A DNA stretch of 64,000 nt from Rhizobium deserti (GTDB lineage Bacteria; Pseudomonadota; Alphaproteobacteria; Rhizobiales; Rhizobiaceae), in assembly GCF_004358025.1 (NCBI RefSeq), contig NZ_SMTL01000006.1, forward strand, positions 1 to 64,000, in the 5' to 3' direction. The notes under the pieces were generated by a model. It was not told where the DNA came from. It made no database searches and saw only the letters and a program-made list of their open reading frames with translations. Every line of letters starts with the position of its first letter. Within the stretch, counting starts at the first letter, position 1. A program made the translations under genes and the position numbers. Positions 16,632-25,553 of this stretch are shown piece by piece.

Positions 16632-17807
16632 ATGTTCCGCGATTTGACCTGTCTCATTGTAGACGATGACCCGATGTACAATATTGTTGCCGAAAGTATT
16701 CTGGCCTCGCTCGAAGCCGGAAAGGTCATCTGCGCCGGCAGCGGAAATGGCGGGCTCGAAAAGCTGCGCACGGATCCCAGCGCGATAGATGTGGTCTTCC
16801 TGGATCTCAACATGCCCGATCTGGACGGTCTGGCTTTTATGCGCGCAGCCTCCGAAGCGGGGTTTAACGGCAATATCGTCATATCGAGCGGCGAAACGCC
16901 TGCGGTGCTCCGATCTGCCGAAACCATGGGGAAAATGCTGGGCATCTCGGTTCTGGGCGCGCTTCGAAAGCCGTTGAAGATCGATGACGTCGCAGCACTC
17001 CTGGAAAGAGCGGTGGAAAGCGGCAAGCCGTCCACGCCAGCCGGAGCCAATGGCCTGAATGGCAACGAGTTCGAACTCACCCCCTATTATCAGCCTCAGT
17101 ATGATGTGAACTCCCTCAAGATCCACGGTCTCGAATCCCTGATAAGGTTGACGGCAAGAGACGGCCGGGTTCATGGGCCGGCACAACTTTTCGGCTCGAT
17201 CACCGAGCCTGCGGAACTGACGGACGTCTCCCTCCGGATCGCGCTTAAGGTTTTGTCGGATGTCAGCAATTGGGGCCATTGCCCTTCGCTACCGACGATC
17301 TCGATCAATTTCGATGCCTCTGTTCTCGAGCAGCCCGATGTGGTGCGGGCCCTTCAGAAAGCCGTTGTGGACTTTAGCATCGATCCGCAGCGCCTTTGCC
17401 TGGAAGTTACGGAAAAGACGCTGCCTAAGGAGCCCGCGCGTCTGGTCGAGGCGCTGACGCGGTTGAGGATGACCGGATTCAAGCTGTCTCTCGACGACTA
17501 CGGCATGGGTGCTTCAAGCTTCGAACTGCTGCGGCTTTGTCCTTTCTCCGAGATCAAGGTGGACAGGTCCATTATCGAAGCCTGCACGACAGACCAAGTC
17601 ACCCGCAAGTTTCTGCATGCCGTTGCGGGGCTTGCCCGCGACCTCGAACTTGTTTCGGTGGCCGAAGGCGTAGAAACCGAGGCGGAACTGGAAGAAGTGC
17701 GGCTGGCCGGAATGGATCGGGTACAGGGCTTCCTGTTCTCCCGCCCGCTGCCCGGGTCCGCCATCCTGTCACTGGCTGGCCAGTTCAGCCTGGAGCAGGA
17801 ACGATGA
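16632..17807 (+). CDS. response regulator with EAL phosphodiesterase output
   Basis: 391 residues. The receiver domain (1-125) has the acidic pocket DDD (11-13) and phospho-Asp D58 in VFLDLNMPD. The EAL domain (about 145-385) has signature ESL in place of EAL, plus SINFDA, EVTEK, DDYGMGASS, IKVDRS, AEGVETE and VQGFLFSRP. All metal-binding and catalytic positions look preserved, so it probably hydrolyses cyclic-di-GMP. GGAGG lies 4 nt before ATG. It is divergent from the hybrid kinase and overlaps the next gene by 4 nt, so the kinase, this protein and the TadG-like protein form a likely signalling-to-surface module. Confidence 0.92.
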   Translation: MFRDLTCLIVDDDPMYNIVAESILASLEAGKVICAGSGNGGLEKLRTDPSAIDVVFLDLNMPDLDGLAFMRAASEAGFNGNIVISSGETPAVLRSAETMGKMLGISVLGALRKPLKIDDVAALLERAVESGKPSTPAGANGLNGNEFELTPYYQPQYDVNSLKIHGLESLIRLTARDGRVHGPAQLFGSITEPAELTDVSLRIALKVLSDVSNWGHCPSLPTISINFDASVLEQPDVVRALQKAVVDFSIDPQRLCLEVTEKTLPKEPARLVEALTRLRMTGFKLSLDDYGMGASSFELLRLCPFSEIKVDRSIIEACTTDQVTRKFLHAVAGLARDLELVSVAEGVETEAELEEVRLAGMDRVQGFLFSRPLPGSAILSLAGQFSLEQER

Positions 17808-19069
17808 ATTCGCTGCCCCCCACCTGGCTGGCGCAGCTCAAGCAGCTTCTGCACTGTCAGAAGGGTCACATGGCCCTGATGACAGCCATACTTGCCCCCG
17901 TGCTGATTGGGCTCGCCGCCAGCGCGATGGACGTTACCGCATTCGTAGCACGCAAGGGCGATCTTGAAGGTTTGGCTGACGCTGCCGCCCTGGCTGCCGC
18001 CAAAGAGGCCTCGCTCAACGGTTGGTCGGAAAGATCCGCGGTCGCAGTCGTCAACGGTTTTCTGCAGGCGCATGCGAAATCGGGTACTGCCGGCACTCTG
18101 GCTGCAACAGTCAAGGTCGATTCCATCCTGAAGCAGGTGGAAGTCACGCTGGATGAAGACCAGCATCCATATTTCGTGATGAGCTATTTCCAAAGCAACC
18201 CCCAGATCAGGGTCGTTTCGGCAGCTCAAACCAGCAACAGCTCCAACATCTGCGTCATTGGTCTGGAAGGTGCCGACAGTGCCACCGTCTCGCTTGAAAC
18301 CAATGCTGTCATTTCTGCTCCCAAATGCGCTGTCTATTCCAATTCGGAAAGCACGTCCGGGCTCTTGTCGACAGGAAATGCCCTTCTCACGGCGCAGCTG
18401 ACCTGCTCGGCCGGGGGCTTTTCCGGCGCCATCAAGAACTTCAGCACCCCGCCCTTGACCGACTGCCCTGCTGTGTCCGATCCGCTCGCATCGCGACCGG
18501 CCCCTCCAGTCGGCACGTGCGACCAACGAGATGCGGTGTACCAGCATTTCATCGGCAGCCTGGAGCCGGGCGTCTACTGCGGCGGCCTTGAGATCCGAGC
18601 GTCTTCGGATATCACATTGAAGGCCGGCATCTACGTGATCAAGGACGGGCCGCTGATCATCGAATCCAGTTCGCAGGTGCAGGCAAAGGGCGTCGGGTTT
18701 TATTTCACGGGTAGGAATGCCAGCTTCCTTTTTGGCAGCAGTTCGATCGTCAACATCGAGGCACCGACCACCGGAGCACTGGCAGGTCTCGTCGCCTTCC
18801 AGGATCGAGGTTCTCCGGAAACGGATTTCGTGGTCACCAGCAACAAAGCCAGAAAGCTGCTTGGCACTATCTACCTGCCCAATGGCAACCTGATCGTCGA
18901 CGCGAACAACAAAGTAGCGGACGAATCCGCCTATACCGCGATCGTTGTCAGAAGACTGCGTCTGTCGAAGGGCCCCAACCTCGTGCTGAACACCGATTAT
19001 AAAGGAACGCTTGTTCCCGTGCCGGAGGGTGTAGGTCCCCAGGGAAGCGTTGTGCGCCTGCTATACTAA
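17804..19069 (+). CDS. TadE/TadG-like surface or pilus-assembly protein
   Basis: 421 residues. A single N-terminal transmembrane segment (HMALMTAILAPVLIGLAASAMDV) is followed by the TadE/G-type sequence ARKGDLEGLADAAALAAAKE, as in Flp/Tad pilus minor proteins. The remaining 300 residues look like a beta-rich extracytoplasmic domain with no von Willebrand A motif, and end VVRLLY. The start ATG overlaps the REC-EAL stop (ATGA); an open extension into that gene is spurious. No other tad genes are in the window, so it may act with a Tad system elsewhere or be an independent anchored protein. Confidence 0.8.
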   Translation: MNSLPPTWLAQLKQLLHCQKGHMALMTAILAPVLIGLAASAMDVTAFVARKGDLEGLADAAALAAAKEASLNGWSERSAVAVVNGFLQAHAKSGTAGTLAATVKVDSILKQVEVTLDEDQHPYFVMSYFQSNPQIRVVSAAQTSNSSNICVIGLEGADSATVSLETNAVISAPKCAVYSNSESTSGLLSTGNALLTAQLTCSAGGFSGAIKNFSTPPLTDCPAVSDPLASRPAPPVGTCDQRDAVYQHFIGSLEPGVYCGGLEIRASSDITLKAGIYVIKDGPLIIESSSQVQAKGVGFYFTGRNASFLFGSSSIVNIEAPTTGALAGLVAFQDRGSPETDFVVTSNKARKLLGTIYLPNGNLIVDANNKVADESAYTAIVVRRLRLSKGPNLVLNTDYKGTLVPVPEGVGPQGSVVRLLY

Positions 19070-19209
19070 GCACTGCTGTTGGGCGCACTGGCTCATCAGC
19101 CATCGATAGGCATTTGGCAAGCTGATCCGCCGCGTCGGGCTTACCGCCGCGCGAGATGTGCCTCGACAAACAAAGCCCCGCCTCCATATTGGCTTCATCT
19201 GGAGGTTCC

Positions 19210-20160
19210 ATGGCAACAGGATTACTTGCATTACTGGATGATGTCGCAGCGATCGCGAAGCTTGCCGCGGGATCGCTCGATGACGTCGTTGCGCAAACCG
19301 GCAAGGCTAGCGTCAAAGCGGCAGGCGTGGTGATCGACGATGCTGCCGTAACGCCCCGCTATGTGGTCGGCCTATCTCCCGCACGGGAGATCCCGATCAT
19401 CGCCAGGATCGCTCTCGGCTCGCTGCGCAACAAGCTGCTTTACCTGCTTCCGCTATGCCTGCTGCTCGATTACTTCGCGCCGTGGTCGATTGTCCCTTTG
19501 CTGATGATTGGCGGCATCTATCTCTGCTTTGAAGGCACTGAGAAGCTTTACGAGGCGCTTTTTCCGCAGGCAGCGCATAAAGAGGATGACGCGTCCGAAG
19601 CGGTCCGCGATCCGGTTGCATTAGAGAATGAGAAGGTCGCAGGCGCCATCCGGACCGACTTCATCCTATCGGCCGAAATCATGGCCTTGACGCTTGCCAA
19701 TGTTTCGAACCTCAGCATCTACGCTCAGGCCGCTGTTCTTGCAGCAGTTGGCATTCTCATCACTGTTGCGGTCTATGGGGTTGTTGCGATGATTGTCAAA
19801 GCCGACGACCTGGGGCTCGCCATGGCGGGCAGCAAATTTTCGCTTTGGCGAGGGTTGGGCCGCGGGCTGGTCATAGGTGTTCCCGTCTTCCTCAAAGTGC
19901 TCGCGACAATAGGTACAGCCGCCATGCTTTGGGTGGGTGGAAGCATCATCATTCACGGACTGGCGGAAATGGGCTTCCATCTCCCTGAACATCTGATCGA
20001 GCAGGCATCTCATCAGGTGATGTTTGTGCTGCAGGTCGTCCCAGTTGTCACCGGCTGGATTACGACCTCTGCTCTGCAAGCAGTAGTCGGGATAGTGCTT
20101 GGTGCAATCGCGGTCGCCTTGATCCATCTCGTAAAGCCGCTTCTAGGCACGCGTCACTGA
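19210..20160 (+). CDS. DUF808 (YedI family) inner-membrane protein
   Basis: 316 residues, start at ATG 19210 with GGAGG 4 nt upstream. Family marks are the N-terminal MATGLLALLDDVAAIAK, the DDAAVTPRYVVGLSPAREIPII segment and several membrane helices (about 80-110, 155-200, 225-260, 275-310). The molecular function of the family is not established. It stands alone, 140 nt after the TadG-like gene. Confidence 0.92.
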   Translation: MATGLLALLDDVAAIAKLAAGSLDDVVAQTGKASVKAAGVVIDDAAVTPRYVVGLSPAREIPIIARIALGSLRNKLLYLLPLCLLLDYFAPWSIVPLLMIGGIYLCFEGTEKLYEALFPQAAHKEDDASEAVRDPVALENEKVAGAIRTDFILSAEIMALTLANVSNLSIYAQAAVLAAVGILITVAVYGVVAMIVKADDLGLAMAGSKFSLWRGLGRGLVIGVPVFLKVLATIGTAAMLWVGGSIIIHGLAEMGFHLPEHLIEQASHQVMFVLQVVPVVTGWITTSALQAVVGIVLGAIAVALIHLVKPLLGTRH

Positions 20161-20258
20161 ACTTGGTGAACCCGGCAGGTGGAGGAAGTGGGCACCCTCT
20201 ACCTGATCAGCGGAACTAGTGACCGCCAGCCGGGTTTGTGAGGTATAAGGAGTTTCAA

Positions 20259-20498
20259 ATGAGCTTTACGTCGCCCGAACATCCCGCGGATCATCCTGAC
20301 TACAGCGCCGCCTGCCGCCAAGCGCTTGACGCCCCGTTGCGAAAGCTGGCTGACGAAGCGGTAGAAGCGGGGTGGGATGATAACGAAGTCGCCAATGCCA
20401 TCGAAGAACTTGGGCGGCTCAGGGCACTGGAACCTAGGTCGGCCATTGATGCAGATCAGCACCACCTGCCCGCGGTCAGCGACTTCCCGATCGACTGA
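20259..20498 (+). CDS. small conserved-looking hypothetical protein
   Basis: 79 residues starting MSFTSPEHPADHPDY at ATG 20259, with AAGGAG 5 nt upstream; an in-frame ATG seven codons earlier lacks this site. The protein is acidic and helical (LDAPLRKLADEAVEAGWDDNEVANAIEEL) and soluble. I do not recognise a family. The 98 nt upstream contain a spaced inverted repeat, AACCCGGC (20169-20176) against GCCGGGTT (20228-20235). Confidence 0.6.
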   Translation: MSFTSPEHPADHPDYSAACRQALDAPLRKLADEAVEAGWDDNEVANAIEELGRLRALEPRSAIDADQHHLPAVSDFPID

Positions 20499-20524
20499 AG
20501 CTTAGCGGCGGGAACGCTGCGCCG

Positions 20525-20743
20525 TCAGTCGGTTACAGGCTTGTTAGTGTTGGCTGGTCCCTCTCCCAGCCATAGGGGCTGGAAACGAAGTTGCTCCAGA
20601 ACAGCAAGCAGCGATGCCAACAGTTGCGCCGTTTCCGCAACCTGTTCGTCGGCATCCAGACCATCATATTGATACATCATGTTCTGCGGAATCCAAGTTC
20701 GGGTTTCGTGCTGCCTGCAATCGATCACGACCGGCCAATGCAA
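20525..20743 (-). CDS. hypothetical protein (uncertain)
   Basis: 72 residues, possibly starting internally at the MMYQYDG methionines. The QVAETAQLLASLLAVLEQLRF segment is a plausible amphipathic helix. It is convergent with the preceding small gene. No family is recognised and the ribosome-binding site is weak. The rest of this gap up to 21039 has only a short plus-strand open stretch ending at 20983 (including NLRYGNILVRMQAGNDIFQQ), which could be a relic or a small gene with an unusual start. Confidence 0.35.
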   Translation of the reverse strand: MHWPVVIDCRQHETRTWIPQNMMYQYDGLDADEQVAETAQLLASLLAVLEQLRFQPLWLGEGPANTNKPVTD

Positions 20744-21039
20744 GGCTCGGGTGCTTCACCAGCGGCTTGCGCCCCGGCGGTTGCTGATGAGCGAAGTCTC
20801 TATCTGCGCCAGCAACCACCTGCTTCGGACTGCCAATTCCGCGAACTCCAAGCTTACTTGAAGTCGCACATCCTCACTGTCATGATGTTACTATCCGCCA
20901 TCCAAGATGAACCGCACGTGAACCTGCGTTACGGCAATATACTTGTTCGGATGCAGGCTGGTAACGATATCTTCCAACAGTGAACGGCTGGCATCCCAAC
21001 AGAAGTTTTCTTCATCTCAAGAAGCGAAGGGAACAAGTT

Positions 21040-22041
21040 ATGGCTTTGCGCGATTGGGCATCCATGAAAACAGTAGCTTCCCTCGCCTTACCTATTTTCC
21101 TCGCCATCTCCAGCACGGCCTCCAGCCAAGACATCCAGGCTGATGCCATCAACAATGCCGATCTCTCCGCCATCCCGGCGGAGCGTCCGCCCAAGGCCCC
21201 GCCTGAGGCGGATCTCGCTATTGCCCGTCTGCAGATCCTTCTGGATCGAGCGGGATCGTCACCCGGCGTTGTCGATGGGCATTATGGCGAGAATGTCAGC
21301 AAGGCGATCGCAGGCTTCGAAGCCATGCAGCGGCTTTCCATCGACGGAAAGCCCGATCCGGACCTACTCGCTCGCCTTCCCGGCACTGAGCCTGTGGTCC
21401 AGCCCTATGTCATCTCCAACGAAGATACCAAAGACCTCGTCGAGGATATCCCGGCGGACTATGCAAAGCAGGCCAAGTTGAAGAATCTTGGCTTCACCAG
21501 CGTTACCGAGCGGCTTTCGGAGCGGTTTCATATGGATATCGAGTTCCTGAAAACCCTCAATCCGGCGTCGGCGTTCAAGGCAGGAGATACAGTCTTTGTC
21601 GCCATACCAGGTCCTCCTAGGAGTGGCGCCGTGAAGAGGATCGAAGCACGCAAGGATATCGGTCAGGTTCTGGCCTACGCCGAGGACGGAGCATTACTGG
21701 CAGCTTACCCGGCGACGATCGGTAGCGAAGATTCGCCCTCGCCGTCCGGGAGCCATAAGGTCAAAGGCGTGGCGCGCATGCCACCCTACACCTACAATCC
21801 AAAGGTCAATTTCCAGCAGGGCAACAATAAGAAGATCCTGGAACTGCCGAGTGGGCCAAACAACCCTGTCGGAACCGTGTGGATCGACCTGTCGGAGCCG
21901 ACCTACGGTATTCACGGCACGCCCGAACCGTCACTCATCGACAAGGCCGGGTCGCATGGCTGCGTGCGTCTGACCAATTGGGATGCAGAGGAACTGGCGG
22001 GAATGGTCAAGCCTGGCGTTATGGTCGAATTCGTCGATTAG
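21040..22041 (+). CDS. L,D-transpeptidase with peptidoglycan-binding domain
   Basis: 333 residues exported by a signal peptide (MALRDWASMKTVASLALPIFLAISSTASS). A PG_binding_1-like repeat covers about 75-120 (ARLQILLDRAGSSPGVVDGHYG) and a LysM-like part about 140-195. The C-terminal YkuD domain has the catalytic motif IHGTPEP, then SHGCVRLTNWDAEEL with the active-site Cys. It makes 3-3 cross-links in peptidoglycan or attaches proteins to it, in the periplasm. The start at 21040 follows AAGGGAAC. A GH25 lysozyme gene follows 0.6 kb downstream. Confidence 0.93.
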   Translation: MALRDWASMKTVASLALPIFLAISSTASSQDIQADAINNADLSAIPAERPPKAPPEADLAIARLQILLDRAGSSPGVVDGHYGENVSKAIAGFEAMQRLSIDGKPDPDLLARLPGTEPVVQPYVISNEDTKDLVEDIPADYAKQAKLKNLGFTSVTERLSERFHMDIEFLKTLNPASAFKAGDTVFVAIPGPPRSGAVKRIEARKDIGQVLAYAEDGALLAAYPATIGSEDSPSPSGSHKVKGVARMPPYTYNPKVNFQQGNNKKILELPSGPNNPVGTVWIDLSEPTYGIHGTPEPSLIDKAGSHGCVRLTNWDAEELAGMVKPGVMVEFVD

Positions 22042-22167
22042 ACATCGTCCGGATAGCCCAAGCTTCATGAACTGAGATCGGAGTCTGATCACCACAATGG
22101 AAAGTTGCTGCGGAACCGGTGTCGTCACCAGTAGTTAATAGCTAGGAGATACTGGAGGACAAACATC

Positions 22168-22566
22168 ATGCTGCAGTCACTGATGGCGGAACTGACCGGC
22201 GCAACGCCGAAGGCAGATGGCGAGGCAGCGGTTGATCTCGTGCCTGGCAAACGCACCCTTGTGCTCTTCGAAGACACACTCGGCGCGCTTCGTTCCTGGC
22301 AGAACGATCTCCTGAAGATCGATGGTGACACCCTGCGCAGCCTCGACATCTGTGTCGCGTGCATCCCGTCCGACTCCCAGCAAGCGCTGCTCAACGGACG
22401 GCCGGCTGATCTGCCTGTCGCGCAACTGCGAAGCCAGCTCAAGGGTGATCGGGACGGGAGCTTCGAAGTCATCCTGGTTGATTTTGACGGGCGCGTCATC
22501 CTTCGGTCGCCAGGCCCGCTGACGATCGCGCAGATCGCGGATGCCATCAAGGAACTGGGTCGCTAG
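22168..22566 (+). CDS. DUF4174-like small protein
   Basis: 132 residues, ATG preceded by GGAGG at 9 nt. The pattern RTLVLFEDTLGALRSWQNDL, then ICVACIP, then FEVILVDFDGRVILRS resembles DUF4174 (thioredoxin-like core without the CxxC). I see no signal peptide. Function is unknown. It lies between two cell-wall enzymes on the same strand but has its own spacing (126 nt and about 100 nt). Confidence 0.6.
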   Translation: MLQSLMAELTGATPKADGEAAVDLVPGKRTLVLFEDTLGALRSWQNDLLKIDGDTLRSLDICVACIPSDSQQALLNGRPADLPVAQLRSQLKGDRDGSFEVILVDFDGRVILRSPGPLTIAQIADAIKELGR

Positions 22567-22664
22567 CTCCTGACGCCGGACCTCGCTGCGGAACCAATGT
22601 TTCGGCCCCCTTGCCGAAAGACACTGTTAAGTTCCGCTTAAGCTTGTTTGTTTACCATCGCGAG

Positions 22665-23555
22665 ATGGGCAAGCTGATGCACCATTTCCGGGTCCTTCTG
22701 CAAGCGGTCATGATCGCTTGCGCAGCGACGTCCGTTGCGGCTTCCGAAGCAAAACCCTGGAACAATCCATCCACGCCCCTCGTCATAGACGCCTATGAGC
22801 TTAACAAGATTGAGTGGCAGGCGCTGTTGACCGATAAGCGCATTGCAGGGTTTATTCACAAAGCCTCGGATGGACTGCCGGAAAGCTTTACCTGCAAGGA
22901 TAAACATGCCGGCGATAGTTTCGCCCACTGCAAGACCATGTGGCGCAAATATGCCGTCAGCAAGGAACTGTACCAAACGAGGCGTCTGGTAGCCCGAGGC
23001 GCCGGGCTCCTTTGGGGCGCTTATCATCTGGCGCGACCCGGTAATCCGATCGATCAGGCCAATCATTTTGTCGAGTATGCGCAGCCGGATACTGCCGATC
23101 TTATGGTGATCGATATCGAGGATCTGGGCGACAAATTCATGTCGCTGGAGGACGCCGAGATTTTCGTGCGGCACATCAAGATGCGGACGGGCCGCTATCC
23201 GATCCTTTACACCAACCATAATGTGGCGCGCCATATTGCGGCACGCAGCAAGGATTATGCTCTGTTGTCCAGGCTGCCTATTTGGTATGCGCGGTATCGC
23301 CCGGAGGTCAAAGACGTCTTCCCGATCGGCAGCTGGTCAAACTATTTCCTGTGGCAGTTCTCCTCCGCCACAAACTGCTCCAAACGCCGGTGTCCCTACC
23401 GGGTTCCTGGAACATCAACCGACATCGATGTCAATGTCGCCGGTGTCGGCTTGGAGGAACTGAAGAAGGTTTGGGCACAGGGTGCGCTTCTTCCTTCCAA
23501 TTCCCCCGAACCAGCAATGATTGCCGACGCCGGGGACGGTCATCGGCCCTTCTGA
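22665..23555 (+). CDS. glycoside hydrolase family 25 lysozyme-like protein
   Basis: 296 residues; the start could also be ATG 22677. A signal peptide (HHFRVLLQAVMIACAATSVAAS) indicates export. The GH25 TIM barrel is shown by VIDAYELNKIEWQAL, FIHKASDG, GAYHLARPGNPIDQANHFVE, MVIDIEDLG (catalytic acids), YPILYTNH and DIDVNVAG near the end. GH25 enzymes cleave the MurNAc-GlcNAc bond of peptidoglycan. The canonical DxE pair is present as DIED. Likely a wall-remodelling enzyme, consistent with the L,D-transpeptidase upstream. Confidence 0.88.
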   Translation: MGKLMHHFRVLLQAVMIACAATSVAASEAKPWNNPSTPLVIDAYELNKIEWQALLTDKRIAGFIHKASDGLPESFTCKDKHAGDSFAHCKTMWRKYAVSKELYQTRRLVARGAGLLWGAYHLARPGNPIDQANHFVEYAQPDTADLMVIDIEDLGDKFMSLEDAEIFVRHIKMRTGRYPILYTNHNVARHIAARSKDYALLSRLPIWYARYRPEVKDVFPIGSWSNYFLWQFSSATNCSKRRCPYRVPGTSTDIDVNVAGVGLEELKKVWAQGALLPSNSPEPAMIADAGDGHRPF

Positions 23556-23626
23556 GCCGTGACCCGCCCAAGCTGATCTTGGACGCAGGCCGGCCCGCCA
23601 CCGGCTTGTTTGCACCTTACAGAGGA

Positions 23627-24109
23627 TTACATTTCGACCTTCGCATTGTCGCCCATATCGGGCTTGGCGCTTGTCATGGCGGCCGCAGCCATCTTGATAT
23701 AGCTGATCACCGTCCCGGGGCTGTCCCAGAATTCCGCAAATGACGGGTTGATCTTCAACACCCGGATGGAAGGATCATCCGGGCTATCCCACCAGGCTTT
23801 TGCTGGCGTTGCCCAAAGGTCGCGGATTTTTTCGCGGTCGTTGAGTATTTCCGCGGTTCCTGACAGGGACACGTATTTCTGCCCCTTGGTATCGGCAAAA
23901 GCGAGGCAGACATTGGGATGACGGGCAATGTCCTCATCCTTGTGGCTTGCTACGTCCGTCAGGAAATAAACGGAATTCTCGATCTTTTCAGCATAGGCGG
24001 ACATTGGCCTTGCCCGGATATCGCTCCCCGTCTGCGTGGTCAGCATACAGAAACCGATCCTATCGACCAGCTCCCAAACCTTTTCCAGATTGTCCGTATC
24101 ATCGCTCAT
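23627..24109 (-). CDS. pyridoxamine 5'-phosphate oxidase-like general stress protein
   Basis: 160 residues from ATG 24109 (AAGGAG 7 nt upstream; a longer frame has no support). The split-barrel FMN-binding fold is suggested by FCMLTTQTGSDIRARPMSAY, VYFLTDVASHKDEDIARHPNV, CLAFADTKGQKYVSLSGTAE and the W-rich KAWWDSPDDPSIRVLKI segment. This matches the general stress protein 26 subgroup rather than true PdxH. It is divergent from the siderophore-interacting flavoprotein, with a 173-bp shared promoter region. Confidence 0.9.
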   Translation of the reverse strand: MSDDTDNLEKVWELVDRIGFCMLTTQTGSDIRARPMSAYAEKIENSVYFLTDVASHKDEDIARHPNVCLAFADTKGQKYVSLSGTAEILNDREKIRDLWATPAKAWWDSPDDPSIRVLKINPSFAEFWDSPGTVISYIKMAAAAMTSAKPDMGDNAKVEM

Positions 24110-24282
24110 GAAAAACTCCTTGTTGCACCGGGAGAACGGAAAAACGCCGGTGCCGTTCCAAGTCTTCAAAAGCGTGTCGGCATTGCCAGACAAAACTTGA
24201 CTTCTTGCGACTATATTTTATTGCGGAGCGAGAGACATTTGAACTGGAGCGCGGACTTGCAGACGAGGATCGAGGATCTGTC

Positions 24283-25359
24283 ATGACGATAACGCAGACA
24301 TTCAACCTCTCAGGCACAGCATTGCCAATCAACCCGACCGCCATGCTGGATGAGATCTGCGAACATTTCCTGGAGCATTCCGAAGTCGAGCGCGACGGCG
24401 ATGTAGCCCTCCTCAAAAGCGATACGGGCCTCGCCCGCATCCGCGCCGAAAGCGGCAAGCTCAAGATCGAGATTTCTTCGCCGACCGAGCAGGCGCTGCA
24501 ACACAGCCGCAACATTATTGCCGAGCATCTCTTCTATTTTGCCGGAGATGACGCTTTCGATCTCACATGGTCCAATCCTGCGCCGCCGGCCCGCCTGCCC
24601 GACCTTCACGAGGTGACCGTCGTTTCGGCCGAAAATATCACCCCGAGCATGCGGCGGGTGAAATTTGCCTGCGACGACATTTCCTCTTTCATCAATGGCG
24701 AGATGCATGTCCGCCTGCTCGTGCCGCCGAAGAGCAAACCACTTGCCTGGCCCACCCTTGCTGCAGACGGCCGCATCGACTGGCCCAAGGGAGAGGATGA
24801 AATTCTGGTGCGGGTCTACACCATCCGAGCCGTGGATATCGAACGACGCGAGCTATGGATCGACTTCCTGCAGCATGCCGGTGACGGCGTGGAAACGCCA
24901 GGCGCCGATTTTGCGCGGGATGCAAAGTCGGGCGACCGGGTAGCACTGCTTGGACCAGGCGGAGGCGGCTTGCCTGTTGCCAGCAGCATTTTGCTTGCAG
25001 GCGATGAAACGGCAATTCCAGCCATCGCGCGCATAGCCGCTGAAGTGCCGGCAGGAACGCGGCTGCAAGCCATCATTGAAGTGCGGGACGAAACGGAAGA
25101 ACAGGCTTTGCCTTCAGCCGGCTCTCTCGACATACGCTGGCTGCACCGCAGCAGCTATCCGACCGAAGCCGGAGGCATGCTTGCCAAGGCAACCAAGGAA
25201 GCGATCGCTTGCTTGGACGAGGGTTCATTCGTCTGGGTTGCCTGTGAAAAAGACGAGGTGCGTGACGTCCGAAAATTTCTGAAACAGCGCGGCCATGACC
25301 GAAAATCCATGTATGTGGCCTGGTATTGGGAAAAGCATCCGGATCGGCCACGGGCTTAA
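24283..25359 (+). CDS. siderophore-interacting protein (ferric-siderophore reductase), DUF2218 fusion
   Basis: 358 residues. The N-terminal DUF2218 domain (about 20-95) is fused to a SIP-type FAD/NAD(P)H reductase. FAD-binding sequence is seen at VRVYTIRAVDIERRELWIDF and GDRVALLGPGGGG, and the nucleotide domain at LAGDETAIPAIARI, with C-terminal FVWVACEKDEVRDVRKFL and YVAWYWEKHPD as in ViuB/FhuF-like SIPs. It would reduce ferric siderophores in the cytoplasm to release iron. The start at 24283 follows GAGGAT. No siderophore transport genes are nearby. Confidence 0.9.
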   Translation: MTITQTFNLSGTALPINPTAMLDEICEHFLEHSEVERDGDVALLKSDTGLARIRAESGKLKIEISSPTEQALQHSRNIIAEHLFYFAGDDAFDLTWSNPAPPARLPDLHEVTVVSAENITPSMRRVKFACDDISSFINGEMHVRLLVPPKSKPLAWPTLAADGRIDWPKGEDEILVRVYTIRAVDIERRELWIDFLQHAGDGVETPGADFARDAKSGDRVALLGPGGGGLPVASSILLAGDETAIPAIARIAAEVPAGTRLQAIIEVRDETEEQALPSAGSLDIRWLHRSSYPTEAGGMLAKATKEAIACLDEGSFVWVACEKDEVRDVRKFLKQRGHDRKSMYVAWYWEKHPDRPRA

Positions 25360-25553
25360 ATTCGCCAATGGCGCGGATGTTCGACTTATCTTGCTGTGAT
25401 GAAGCTCCGCCCAGTCAGCGCACTTTCTTTTCCTTGATTAAGAAAGCTCTTGGAGGACGGTGCGATCTCAGCAGAAGCAGCGGTATCGGCCAAATGCATT
25501 TGTTGAACATAGCCTCCTGAACTTCCGGGAGTTCTGCTGTAGGTGCGAAATCC

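Noticed and set aside
23605..23625. Weak GCCGG/CCGGC hairpin after the GH25 gene as a terminator
   Set aside because: Only 5 bp of stem with a 7-nt loop and an interrupted T-run; too weak to list.
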